From NCBI GenBank assembly GCA_018384365.1, contig JAHAYX010000035.1, forward strand, positions 1 through 57,261: 57,261 nucleotides of DNA, written 5' to 3'. Under the pieces are notes generated by a model that saw nothing but the letters and a program-made list of their open reading frames with translations, was not told the origin of the DNA and did not search any database. Both the position numbers and the translations under genes were made by a program. This DNA is from Clostridiaceae bacterium (GTDB lineage Bacteria > Bacillota > Clostridia > Oscillospirales > QAMX01). This document shows, piece after piece, positions 40,632 to 48,916 of the stretch; position 1 is the stretch's first letter, and each line of letters opens with the position of its first letter.

Positions 40632-41855
40632 TTATTTCAAAATTGCCTTATGATATACCTTTTTGCCCTTCCGGATTTTCACGCCCGCCGCGAGTTCCTC
40701 ACGCGTGACAAGCCGATCAATTCCCGTAACCTTCTGCTCGTTGATCGCAACGCCGCCCTGCATTACCAGACGTCTGGCTTCGCTCTTGGAAGGCGTCAGG
40801 CCGCAGGCCATCAGAAGATCCATGATGGCAATCGCGTCATCCGTCAGAGCGCTTTCCTCGATTTCCGTTGTCGGCATATTGGAATCATCCGCACCGCCGG
40901 CAAACAGCGCGTGCGCGGCAGTCTGGGCTTTTTCGGCCTCTTCTTTGCCGTGAACCAGCGCGGTCAGCTCGTATGCCAGGATTTCCTTGGCACGGTTGAG
41001 CTCGCTGCCCTGCCATTTATCCATCTCGTCGATCTGCTCCAGCGGCAGGAAGGTCAGCATACGGATGCACTTGAGCACATCGGCATCGTCGACATTGCGC
41101 CAGTACTGATAGAAATCAAACGGACTGGTCTTGTTCGGATCAAGCCACACGGCGCCGGAGGCGGTCTTGCCCATCTTCTTGCCCTCGGAATTGAGCAGCA
41201 GCGTGATGGTCATGGCCTGGGCGTCCTTGCCGAGCTTGCGGCGGATGAGCTCCGTGCCGCCGAGCATATTCGACCACTGGTCGTTGCCGCCGAACTGCAT
41301 ATTACAACCGTAATTCTTGAAAAGGTAGTAGAAATCGTAGGATTGCATGGGCATGTAGTTGAATTCCAGGAAGGAAAGGCCCTTTTCCATGCGCTGCTTG
41401 AAGCACTCCGCGCGCAGCATATTATTGACGGAGAAGCACGCGCCGATATCGCGGATAAATTCGATGTAATTGAGGTTTAACAGCCAGTCTGCATTGTTGA
41501 CCAGCATGGCCTTGCCTTCGCCAAACTCAATAAACCGCTCCATCTGCTTGCGGAAGCAGTCGCAGTTGTGCTGAATGGTCTCCTGGGTCATCATGGAGCG
41601 CATATCCGTGCGCCCGGACGGGACGCCGATCATTGCCGTGCCGCCGCCAATTAAGGCAATCGGGCGGTTTCCGGCCATCTGCAAACGCTTCATCAGGCAC
41701 AGGGCCATGAAATGACCCACATGAAGGCTGTCCGCCGTCGGGTCAAAGCCGATATAAAAGGTTGCCTTGCCATTGTTTATCATATCGCGGATACATTCTT
41801 CGTCCGTCACCTGTGCGATCAGACCGCGGGCAACCAGTTCTTCATAAATTTCCAT
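40632..41855 (-). CDS. tyrS: Tyrosyl-tRNA synthetase
   Basis: Class I synthetase, 407 aa. HVGH (HIGH motif) follows the ADSL stretch near 48-51. The tyrosine site region QSYDFYYLFKNYGCNMQFGGNDQWSN is conserved. KMGKT replaces KMSKS. The C-terminal S4-like RNA-binding domain covers about 340-407. The start was set at ATG 41855 behind GAGGG; the longer frame to 41882 overlaps that site. It lies 35 bp after a GNAT gene and both follow a T-box with a UAC (Tyr) specifier, so expression rises when tRNA-Tyr is uncharged. Confidence 0.95.
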   Translation of the reverse strand: MEIYEELVARGLIAQVTDEECIRDMINNGKATFYIGFDPTADSLHVGHFMALCLMKRLQMAGNRPIALIGGGTAMIGVPSGRTDMRSMMTQETIQHNCDCFRKQMERFIEFGEGKAMLVNNADWLLNLNYIEFIRDIGACFSVNNMLRAECFKQRMEKGLSFLEFNYMPMQSYDFYYLFKNYGCNMQFGGNDQWSNMLGGTELIRRKLGKDAQAMTITLLLNSEGKKMGKTASGAVWLDPNKTSPFDFYQYWRNVDDADVLKCIRMLTFLPLEQIDEMDKWQGSELNRAKEILAYELTALVHGKEEAEKAQTAAHALFAGGADDSNMPTTEIEESALTDDAIAIMDLLMACGLTPSKSEARRLVMQGGVAINEQKVTGIDRLVTREELAAGVKIRKGKKVYHKAILK

Positions 41856-41890
41856 TGTCTTTACCCTCTTTTCTGTATTCAAACCTTATA

Positions 41891-42355
41891 TTATTTTTCG
41901 TAATCCACCAGCGTCATCCGTTCGTTGACGGCTGTGAGATGACCGGTGCGGTGATAGCCGATTTTCTCATAAAGATGACAATTGCCGGCTTCCTGTAAAA
42001 TTGTGTCAAGCGCCCAACCATTCTCGCCATGGAGGCGTTCCGCCTCCCGGATCGCGGCCTGTGCATAACCGCAGTTCCGGTACGCCGGCAGAATGAAAAT
42101 GGGAGAAATTCGCTTTTTCTGCCCGTCATGGGTATCGATGACGCGAATTGCGCCCACGCACGCATCCTCTGCAAAAATGGTATAGAAATATGTGCGCTCC
42201 TGCGCCAGTTTTGCGCGGACCCGTTCCAGTGATTCCGCGCCCGGATTCGTGTCGTAATCGCGGTAACGTTCTAAAAGCCCTGCGAACGCATCAACCTGCA
42301 TTTTCCAGATGGTTTCCGCGTCCTTTTCGCTTACCCGTACCAGTTGAACAGCCAT
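41891..42355 (-). CDS. GNAT-family N-acetyltransferase in the tyrS operon
   Basis: A 154-aa GNAT protein: IFAEDACVGAIRVI, then ISPIFILPAYRNCGYAQAAIREAERLHGE (motif A) and the C-terminal GNCHLYEKIGYHRTGHLTAVNERMTLV. AAGGAGGGA lies before the ATG. It stands between the T-box and tyrS, so it is expressed on tyrosine-tRNA starvation. An acceptor related to tyrosine or a toxic aminoacyl compound is conceivable but not shown. Confidence 0.85.
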   Translation of the reverse strand: MAVQLVRVSEKDAETIWKMQVDAFAGLLERYRDYDTNPGAESLERVRAKLAQERTYFYTIFAEDACVGAIRVIDTHDGQKKRISPIFILPAYRNCGYAQAAIREAERLHGENGWALDTILQEAGNCHLYEKIGYHRTGHLTAVNERMTLVDYEK

Positions 42356-42412
42356 TTCTGTCCCTCCTTTTTCTTAGAAATCCTTGCGGAGGTCCTGTGC
42401 GGGTTTTACAGG

Positions 42413-42675
42413 AAAAAGCCCTCCGCAGCGTCTGCTGCAGAGGGCGAACAATCGCGGTACCACCTCTGGTTCGGACATGCCTCGCGGCATATCCCTCATG
42501 AAGTGCCCATCAGCACTCCTGCGCGGTATCGGGCGCACCCGTCGTACCCTACTGAAAGTTCGGGCCGCTGCTCCGGAGGGTATTCGCTGCGGCATCCTCT
42601 GCGTCCTTTCACCTGCCGGACGCTCTCTGAAAGAATACCTGCCGTGCTACTTGTCTCCTTCATCGCATTAAGTAA
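42413..42675 (-). ncRNA. T-box leader, tyrosine specifier, controlling GNAT-tyrS
   Basis: The leftward leader shows canonical T-box parts. AGUA is followed by a stem GC-CGGCA/TGCCG-GC, and the distal stem-I elements AGAGAG and GGTGAAAG are present. The specifier-loop strand GAA-UAC-C has the specifier UAC at 42582-42580. The T-box sequence AGGTGGTACCGCG is at 42465-42453 (UGGU pairs with the ACCA end of a tRNA with A73, as in tRNA-Tyr). The terminator GCCCTC...GAGGGC (42445-42418) with T5 follows. The stem I base is GGAG/CTCC. The Tyr specifier agrees with tyrS downstream. Confidence 0.93.
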
Positions 42676-42679
42676 GGGT

Positions 42680-42708
42680 ATTATACCATACCGGAATTGC
42701 TTTGTAAA
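42680..42708 (-). promoter_or_regulatory. Promoter of the T-box transcript
   Basis: Minus strand: TTTACA (42708-42703), 17-bp spacer, TATAAT (42685-42680). It overlaps the 3' end of the upstream amidotransferase gene. Confidence 0.75.
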
Positions 42709-43442
42709 GCCGGAATTTCAAAAAATCCGGTTCCCGTTTTCTGCATTTTTGCGTGTTTCTGCACAATTTCGCACCAAAATGCAAACAGCCTCCGCATTCC
42801 GCCGCTGTCACATTCCCCCGGGACAAACATCCGCTCCGGATGCCACTGCACACCGTACACCGGCAAGCTTTCGTGGCAAAACGCTTCCATGATGCCGTCC
42901 GGTGCGCGTGCAGTTTCCGTAAGACCTGGCGCCAATTCCCGGCAGGCCTGGTGATGATCACTGTTCACCACAGCCTGTGCGCCGAAAAGAGAGAAAAGCC
43001 AGGAGTCCGGCCTGATCCTGATTTCATGCATCTGTCCGCCCGTATGCGCGCGGTTTCCCAGCTCCAGCGCCATATCCTCCCACAGTGTGCCGCCCAGCAG
43101 AACGTTGATGAGCTGCATCCCCCGGCAAATGCCGAATACCGGTTTTTCACGCGCAAGAAAAGCGCGCAAGAGCGCGATTTCATAATAGTCGCGCGGCCTG
43201 CCGGAAAACGAGAGCGTTTCCGGCGGGACATGATACGGATAGTACTCCGGAGTCAGATCTCCCCCGCCGGTCAGCAGCAGCGCGTCCGTGCACGCTGCCT
43301 GTGCCTCCGCCGGCCCGCAGGAGGCCAACACAGGGACAACACCCACATCCGAAAAGGCGCGGCAATAATACGAGGAAATGTGCGGATACGGCATCGCCGT
43401 GCCGCAGCTGTCGTATTGGGCGGATACCAGAATAAGGTGCAT
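42681..43442 (-). CDS. Class I amidotransferase-like gamma-glutamyl hydrolase (peptidase C26)
   Basis: A 253-aa PuuD-like hydrolase: LLLTGGGDLTPEYY, nucleophile Cys106 in FGICRGMQLINVLLGGTL, and His in VYGVQWHPERM near 206. The family cleaves gamma-glutamyl amides such as gamma-glutamyl-GABA. No putrescine pathway gene is near, so the substrate is open. The C-terminus beyond the domain (about 20 residues) is unusual. GGGAGG precedes the start. Confidence 0.82.
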   Translation of the reverse strand: MHLILVSAQYDSCGTAMPYPHISSYYCRAFSDVGVVPVLASCGPAEAQAACTDALLLTGGGDLTPEYYPYHVPPETLSFSGRPRDYYEIALLRAFLAREKPVFGICRGMQLINVLLGGTLWEDMALELGNRAHTGGQMHEIRIRPDSWLFSLFGAQAVVNSDHHQACRELAPGLTETARAPDGIMEAFCHESLPVYGVQWHPERMFVPGECDSGGMRRLFAFWCEIVQKHAKMQKTGTGFFEIPALQSNSGMV

Positions 43443-43472
43443 AAAAACCTCCCGTTTTTTATGGCGTCATGC

Positions 43473-43501
43473 TTGTCAAATGTCGAAAAAAGCAGTATAA
43501 T
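43473..43501 (+). promoter_or_regulatory. Promoter upstream of parA-like gene
   Basis: TTGTCA (43473-43478), 17-bp spacer, TATAAT (43496-43501), about 185 bp before the ParA start. Confidence 0.75.
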
Positions 43502-43552
43502 GAAAAAGAATCCACCGGCATCCTGTGATCATTTGTTCTGCTTTGGTATTGT

Positions 43553-43576
43553 GGCCCTGTATAGGGCTGTTTTTTG
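43553..43576 (+). terminator. Early terminator in the parA leader
   Basis: GGCCCTGTATAGGGCT forms a short hairpin followed by GTTTTTTG. With the promoter at 43473-43501 it would define a transcript of about 70 nt, either an attenuated leader or a small RNA. Confidence 0.55.
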
Positions 43577-43685
43577 CTGATGGGACAGAAAAGCCGTGGG
43601 AATTTCCCCTCTTTTTCTGTCTTTGCGGTGCCGGTGAAGCATTCTTTTTCGTCAATTGTTTTTTCCAAACCGTTGGAGGTCTTTC

Positions 43686-44450
43686 ATGATGACAGTCATT
43701 TCCGTTGCAAACAACAAAGGCGGCGTCGGCAAAACGACCACCACGCTCAATGTCGGCGCGGCACTTGCCGATCTCAATTGCCGCGTACTGCTGGTCGATC
43801 TCGACCCGCAGGCGTCCCTCACCATTTATATGGGATACGACCCGGCCAGTTTCACCCGCAATACCTATCACCTTATGACGCGGCGCGCCACGCCCGCGGA
43901 GATTTTATGCACCGGCCGGCATACGTTTCTCGATCTTCTCCCCGCCTCCATTGATCTGGCCTCCGCGGAAATTGAAATTTCTGCCGCTTTCAGCCGCGAG
44001 TTTATTTTGAAGGAACAATTGGAAAAGGTCAGTGATTTTTACGACGTAGTCCTGGTGGATAATATGCCTTCCCTCGGCGTTTTCACGGTGAACAGCCTCA
44101 TGGCGTCCGATTTTGTGCTGGTACCTGTCGAGCCCACCTACCTGGCCTATAAGGGGCTTGAAATGATCTCCAACACCATCGCCGAAGCGCGCCGTTATAA
44201 CACAAAGCTGGAAATGCTGGGCACGGTTATCACCATGGTGGACGAGCGCACACGGCACAGCCGCGATATCATGCAGCAGATACGGGAAAATTACCCTGTT
44301 TTTGAGCCGCCAATCCGCCGTAGTGTGAAGTTTGCGGATGCATCCTTAAACGGCGCATCCATTGCAGACTATGCGGGCAACAGCTTTGAGGGGACACAGG
44401 CTTATGCGCAGATTGCGCGCCAGATCATCGAGCGAATCGAGAAAAAATAA
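43686..44450 (+). CDS. ParA/Soj-family ATPase (orphan)
   Basis: A 254-aa MinD/ParA-type ATPase with deviant Walker A KGGVGKTTT near 11-19, VDLDPQASLT, switch-like VVLVDNMPSLG, and PVEPTYLAYKGLEMI. It belongs to the Soj chromosome/plasmid partition group, but no parB gene is adjacent in this window. GGAGG lies 6 nt before ATG 43686. Possible roles include positioning of a non-chromosomal cargo; this is inference. Confidence 0.85.
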   Translation: MMTVISVANNKGGVGKTTTTLNVGAALADLNCRVLLVDLDPQASLTIYMGYDPASFTRNTYHLMTRRATPAEILCTGRHTFLDLLPASIDLASAEIEISAAFSREFILKEQLEKVSDFYDVVLVDNMPSLGVFTVNSLMASDFVLVPVEPTYLAYKGLEMISNTIAEARRYNTKLEMLGTVITMVDERTRHSRDIMQQIRENYPVFEPPIRRSVKFADASLNGASIADYAGNSFEGTQAYAQIARQIIERIEKK

Positions 44451-44503
44451 GCGCTGCGGACCATTAGCCCCGACTCCCCTGCCATACATAGGACGATAGG
44501 ACG

Positions 44504-44533
44504 CTGCCGCCGGCGAATATTCGCCGGCGGCAG
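44504..44533. repeat. Perfect 30-bp palindrome
   Basis: CTGCCGCCGGCGAAT and its exact complement meet without a spacer (44504-44533). It lies between convergent genes and can act as a hairpin terminator, although the T-run is weak (TTTCGCTTAGTTTT). Confidence 0.65.
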
Positions 44534-44539
44534 TTTCGC

Positions 44540-45343
44540 TTAGTTTTCTCTGCTGCAATGTTCCAGATCCGGCGGAGTGAATTCCTCTACCGGGAAGCGG
44601 AAGCGTTCAAACACTTCGCAGGGGTCCTCGGAAGATGCCTCGCACTGTTTATCCGGGATACAATTGTCGTATACCGGCATCAGCAGCTGCACCTCGCGTT
44701 CCAGCTTGATGACGCTGAATTGCCCGATCGTGACAAAAAGCGTCCGGCTGGACGGTTCCAGCAGCAGCGGCGAATCAAATGCGGCTGCAACCTCCTCCGG
44801 CACATCGCCGAGTTCGCAGATGGGGCAGACCGGGATCTGGCAATTGTCCAGTGCCTTCACCGAAAGCATAATCGGCTCCACTGTTTCCACAACGCCAATC
44901 GGCATCGTGAAGTTTTCCGGCGTTCTCGTATCGGCCGGCTCGGGGTGATAAGTAGATACAAACGTGCGCATGGCGCCTTCGCTTCCGTACAGAATGACGC
45001 GCTTGGAATAGGACGAAACACCCTCAATCATGGTCGGTTTGCCGACGCCGGTGTAAGCTTCGGCAGTAATGCGGTAGAAATAGACCGCGTCGACCGGGTA
45101 AAAGCCTTTGTTGAACGGTACGGAATCCACATCCACGTAGACCCAGATGAGCTGTGCCGCACCGGGACGGACGCTTGTGGCGCACTCCAGCACCGCCTGG
45201 GCCGCTTTCGTCAGGTAGACGCGCATATCCTGAATGCACTCCTTGTCACGACAGGAGTCGTAGACCTTTCTCGTGTGTACGCAAACAGCCTCTTTGACGC
45301 AGGGATTTCCGCGTACCGGGCCGGGGGTCAGCCTTTCAGGCAT
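44540..45343 (-). CDS. Conserved clostridial hypothetical protein (267 aa)
   Basis: Not assigned to a named family. It begins PERLTPGPVRGNPCVKEAVCVHTRKVYDSCRDKECIQDMRVYL, with paired Cys in CVKEAVC and CRDKEC, later CPICELG, then a beta-rich body and an acidic tail. I recall similar proteins as uncharacterised in Clostridia. No signal peptide. The Cys content and Pro-rich ends would fit a structural or spore-surface protein, but no direct evidence is present. Start at 45343 with GGAGG upstream. Confidence 0.65.
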   Translation of the reverse strand: MPERLTPGPVRGNPCVKEAVCVHTRKVYDSCRDKECIQDMRVYLTKAAQAVLECATSVRPGAAQLIWVYVDVDSVPFNKGFYPVDAVYFYRITAEAYTGVGKPTMIEGVSSYSKRVILYGSEGAMRTFVSTYHPEPADTRTPENFTMPIGVVETVEPIMLSVKALDNCQIPVCPICELGDVPEEVAAAFDSPLLLEPSSRTLFVTIGQFSVIKLEREVQLLMPVYDNCIPDKQCEASSEDPCEVFERFRFPVEEFTPPDLEHCSREN

Positions 45344-45442
45344 ATCATTTCCTCCCGTTTGAATCAATTTGAAGAAATCTTCATCACCATCATATGCGGG
45401 AGGTGCGGTTTTGACATCAGCAATCCGGTTTTTGTTTCCGTT

Positions 45443-46594
45443 TCATTCAAGCATGCATTCCCGCTCGATTGCAGGATAGATGCCGAGACGGCTCAGTAGT
45501 CCATCATATTCCCGTGCGGCGTCCGGGTTTCCGTCGGACGTCTTATGTGCCAGGATCAGCAGGTTCTTCGGCGTATCGAGCGGGGAAATATATTCCACCA
45601 CGCTCGTCCGATAGCCCATGCTTTCCAATTTCATCACACGCAGACCGTCGGTAAACAGGTCATTAAAGCGCGCGGCGAACACGCCGTGGCGCGTGATGGG
45701 TTCCATGCCCGGGAATTTCAGCTGATCCAGCAGTTCCCGGTGGCAGCACGGCACGCACGCAATGTTTTTCGCGCCGGAGCGTACGGCAAGGCCCATTGCC
45801 ATATCGGTGGCCGTATCGCAGGCATGCAGCGAAATCACCATGGAAGGACGATCCGCGCGATATTCGCGCAGGTCGGCACAGATAAATTCCATGTTGGCAT
45901 AGCCCAGCTGCTCCGCCGTCCTCCGGCTGGCGTCAATAACGCCCTGCGAAATATCGACGCCTGTGATGCGGCAGCGGCGATGCAGGACATCGCGTATGAA
46001 ATAGTTGAGCACAAAGCTGAGATAGGACTTTCCGCATCCGCAGTCCAGCACCGTGATGGTTTCCGAGTCATCTTCCTCAAGCATGGGCCGCACCAGCTCG
46101 ACAAAATGGTCGATCTGGTTATATTTCCGGATCATATTGTTGCGGATCTTACCGTCCGGCGACATAATGCCAATGGCTTTCAAAAGCGCCGGCGCCTCGT
46201 TCGGGCGGATCAGGTAATCTCTGTCCGGCAGGACGGAGCTTGCCGCAGCCTCCTCCGTCCGCTTGGTATCGGTCTGGCGCGTGCGGACGCCGCGCTCGTC
46301 TGCCTCGACGATCATGGTTGCACCGCGTTCCAGATATTCCAACACAGCGCCGTCATAGCGCAGCGCTTCCGTAACATAAAATTCCACAAAATCGGCAAAC
46401 GTCAGCTCCCGCTTCTGTCCGCTGAAGGAAAGGCGCAGCAGATCGCCCTCTGCGCGGACGGCGCGGCCTTCAAAACGCTTGCGTCCGGAGGTAAACGTAA
46501 ATTGTATGCCGGTAAAATACTCGCGGTTTTCCCGCCAGCGGCCTTCCAGCCCCGAGATAAATAACTTCAACGCAGCGGCATCCTGTTTTCGCAT
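45443..46594 (-). CDS. SAM-dependent class I methyltransferase
   Basis: A 383-aa methyltransferase. After a 150-residue N-terminal region, the Rossmann fold appears with SAM motif VLDCGCGKSYLSFVL near 180-194, acidic end of beta2 ITGVDIS, and motif IV-like SLHACDTATDMAM. The SLHACDTATD form is shared with RNA-modifying TRM13/GSTCD-like enzymes, so an RNA substrate is plausible. It also has CVPCCHREL. The start was set at 46594 (GGAGG upstream). Monocistronic, divergent from lysC. Confidence 0.78.
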   Translation of the reverse strand: MRKQDAAALKLFISGLEGRWRENREYFTGIQFTFTSGRKRFEGRAVRAEGDLLRLSFSGQKRELTFADFVEFYVTEALRYDGAVLEYLERGATMIVEADERGVRTRQTDTKRTEEAAASSVLPDRDYLIRPNEAPALLKAIGIMSPDGKIRNNMIRKYNQIDHFVELVRPMLEEDDSETITVLDCGCGKSYLSFVLNYFIRDVLHRRCRITGVDISQGVIDASRRTAEQLGYANMEFICADLREYRADRPSMVISLHACDTATDMAMGLAVRSGAKNIACVPCCHRELLDQLKFPGMEPITRHGVFAARFNDLFTDGLRVMKLESMGYRTSVVEYISPLDTPKNLLILAHKTSDGNPDAAREYDGLLSRLGIYPAIERECMLE

Positions 46595-46732
46595 ACTGTA
46601 ACCTCCAGTTTTTATCGTTTTATTATATATTTCACGCAAAAAGAAGTCAAGTACACTGCCGCCTTCGTGAAACTTTTATAAAGACGTACAAGCAAGGCAC
46701 CCGAAGGCAGTAGATTCTGGGGGTTTTGACTG

Positions 46733-46761
46733 TTGAATTCTGTCGCACAGGTCAATATAAT
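46733..46761 (+). promoter_or_regulatory. lysC promoter
   Basis: TTGAAT (46733-46738), 17-bp spacer, TATAAT (46756-46761), 55 bp before the start codon. Confidence 0.65.
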
Positions 46762-46816
46762 ATAGTGGTGACGCACTATGCGCCGCCCCCGATGACTGTA
46801 AGTGAGGAGTATGAAT

Positions 46817-48136
46817 ATGTCCTTAAAAGTTTTGAAATTCGGCGGAAGTTCCCTCTCGGATGCGCATCAGTTTCAGAAAGTTGCGGCAATTGTCCGCGCC
46901 GAGGAAGAACGCCGTTATGTAGTGCCCTCCGCACCCGGAAAGCGCTATGATAATGATACAAAAGTCACCGACCTTCTCTATGCGAGCCATGCAGCCGCCG
47001 TGAAGGGAGAGGGGTTTGACGAGGCATTTGCGCGCGTCGAAAAACGTTTCAATTCCATCATCGCCGACCTTGGTCTGGCGCTTGATCTGACTGCGGAATT
47101 TGACACCATACGCCGTAATATTCAAAACGGCGCAAGTGTGGATTACGCAGCTTCCCGCGGCGAATACTTAAGCGGCATTGTGCTCGCCGCACTACTTGAT
47201 TTCCCCTTTGTCGATGCCGCCGACCTGATCTTCTTCACCGAATCCGGCGCTGTGGACGATGAGCGCACCTATGAGGCGTTTTATGAGCTGACCAAAAAAC
47301 ACGACCGTGCCGTTATTCCGGGCTTTTATGGCCGTGCGGCGGACGGCTCCGTGAAAACGTTCTCCCGCGGCGGATCCGATATCACCGGTTCCATTGTTGC
47401 GCGCGGTGTACGTGCCAGCATTTACGAAAACTGGACGGATGTTTCCGGATTCCTTGTTACTAATCCCCGCATTGTCGAAAATCCCCGTCCCATTGACGTT
47501 GTCACGTTCCGCGAACTGCGCGAGCTGGCCTACATGGGCGCAAGCGTCCTGCACGAGGACGCTGTTCTGCCCGTAAAGGCAGCAAATATTCCGATCAACA
47601 TCCGAAATACCAACGAGCCGGACCATCCCGGCACGCTGATCATCAATAATATCCGCGCGGCATCTTCTTCCCCCATCACGGGCATCGCCGGCAAACGCGG
47701 TTTCTCCATTATCCACATCGAAAAAGACGGCATGAATAAGGAAGTCGGCTTCACGCGCCGTGCGCTCTCCGTTTTGGAAAAGCACAATGTTTCCTTTGAG
47801 CATCTGCCCTCCGGTATCGACACAATGGGCTTTATCATCCAGACGGAAGCCCTTGCCGGGCAGGGCGAAACCATTGCCCGGGAGATCGGCAAAGCCGTTG
47901 ATGCTGACGAAGTGGAACTGATTTCCGGTCTGGCGCTCATCGCAGTGGTCGGACGCGGCATGGTTCGTGCAAAAGGTATCGCAGCGCGCATCTTCAGCGC
48001 TGTCGCCCGTGCCAATATCAATATCCGTATGATCGACCAGGGCTCCAGCGAGCTGAACATCATCATCGGTGTGGATGAATACGACTTCCGCTCTGCCATG
48101 AACGCAATTTATGCCGAATTTTTCCCGCAGGATTGA
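46817..48136 (+). CDS. lysC: Aspartate kinase
   Basis: Aspartokinase, 439 aa, first step of lysine/threonine/methionine synthesis. KFGGSSLSD (near 5-13) is the kinase signature, FSRGGSDITGSIVARGV the substrate region, and two ACT-type regulatory segments lie at about 300-439 (...SIIHIEKDGMNKEVGF, ...LIAVVGRGM). ATG 46817 was preferred, with GAGGAG 8 nt upstream. Clostridial-type monofunctional enzyme; which end-product inhibits it cannot be read. A terminator follows. Confidence 0.93.
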   Translation: MSLKVLKFGGSSLSDAHQFQKVAAIVRAEEERRYVVPSAPGKRYDNDTKVTDLLYASHAAAVKGEGFDEAFARVEKRFNSIIADLGLALDLTAEFDTIRRNIQNGASVDYAASRGEYLSGIVLAALLDFPFVDAADLIFFTESGAVDDERTYEAFYELTKKHDRAVIPGFYGRAADGSVKTFSRGGSDITGSIVARGVRASIYENWTDVSGFLVTNPRIVENPRPIDVVTFRELRELAYMGASVLHEDAVLPVKAANIPINIRNTNEPDHPGTLIINNIRAASSSPITGIAGKRGFSIIHIEKDGMNKEVGFTRRALSVLEKHNVSFEHLPSGIDTMGFIIQTEALAGQGETIAREIGKAVDADEVELISGLALIAVVGRGMVRAKGIAARIFSAVARANINIRMIDQGSSELNIIIGVDEYDFRSAMNAIYAEFFPQD

Positions 48137-48155
48137 TTCGAACTATGCCAACTTT

Positions 48156-48186
48156 GCCGCGTGCTTTTCATGCACGCGGCTTTTTT
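48156..48186 (+). terminator. Terminator of lysC
   Basis: GCCGCGTGC (48156-48164) pairs with GCACGCGGC (48172-48180), followed by six T. Confidence 0.92.
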
Positions 48187-48206
48187 AACCAGAAAGGAGC
48201 TTCCCC

Positions 48207-48761
48207 ATGCTGTATTTTGAAACGGAACGACTGATCATTCGTCCCTGGCAGATGGACGACCTCGACGCGTTTTTCCAGCTTGAACAAAACCCGAACGTCG
48301 GGCCGAATGCCGGCTGGAAGCCCATCCTTGACCGCGCAGAGAGTGCGGAAATTCTGAAAGGATTCACCGAAAAACCGGATGAGCTCTGCGCCATCACCCT
48401 GAAAAGCTCCGGCCGTGCAATCGGTTCCCTCGGCCTGCATACGGATGACAAGCGCGCGCCGGAACTGCAAACGGTGACACGAATGTTGGGTTATGTGCTG
48501 GACGAGCCCTATTGGGGCCAGGGATACATGACCGAAGCGGCACGCGGTGCACTGCGTTTTGCCTTTGACCGGATGGCGTTGGAGCTGGTCTCCGTTTACC
48601 ACTTTCCGTTCAACGACCGCTCGCGCCGGGTGATTGAAAAGTGCGGGTTCCGCTGTGAGGGCACGCTGCGCCGCGCCACGCTCCGTTTTGATGGCGCCGT
48701 GCTGGACGATGTGCTGTATTCCATGACACGGGATGAGTTTTATACGCTTTACGGCGTTTGA
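48207..48761 (+). CDS. GNAT-family N-acetyltransferase (RimJ/RimL-like)
   Basis: A 184-aa protein with FETERLIIRPWQMDD at the N-terminus, MLGYVLDEPYWGQGYMTEAARGALRFAFDRMALELV (acetyl-CoA motif A) and NDRSRRVIEKCGFRCEGTLRRA. Typical RimJ/RimL group enzyme. AAAGGAG lies 8-9 nt before the ATG, 20 bp after the lysC terminator T-run. Acceptor unknown. Confidence 0.85.
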   Translation: MLYFETERLIIRPWQMDDLDAFFQLEQNPNVGPNAGWKPILDRAESAEILKGFTEKPDELCAITLKSSGRAIGSLGLHTDDKRAPELQTVTRMLGYVLDEPYWGQGYMTEAARGALRFAFDRMALELVSVYHFPFNDRSRRVIEKCGFRCEGTLRRATLRFDGAVLDDVLYSMTRDEFYTLYGV

Positions 48762-48852
48762 AAACCGCTGGCATTTTGGCTGTCGGGAGGGACATTTCTT
48801 GCAGATGTTCCTCCCGTTTTTACGCTCTGGACAGACTTTTTCGGCGTTTTGC

Positions 48853-48881
48853 TTGTGTTTTTCCTTCTCCGAAGCTATAAT
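48853..48881 (+). promoter_or_regulatory. Promoter of the trehalase-like gene
   Basis: TTGTGT (48853-48858), 17-bp spacer, TATAAT (48876-48881). The transcript would start near 48888, leaving a leader of about 30 nt with AAAGGGGGG. Confidence 0.6.
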
Positions 48882-48916
48882 GAAGATACTTCCTGACGGA
48901 AAGGGGGGCGGCTGTC

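Noticed and set aside
48880-48916. ATG at 48880 as start of the glycosidase
   Set aside because: It lies in another frame and overlaps the -10 box, upstream of the predicted transcription start.
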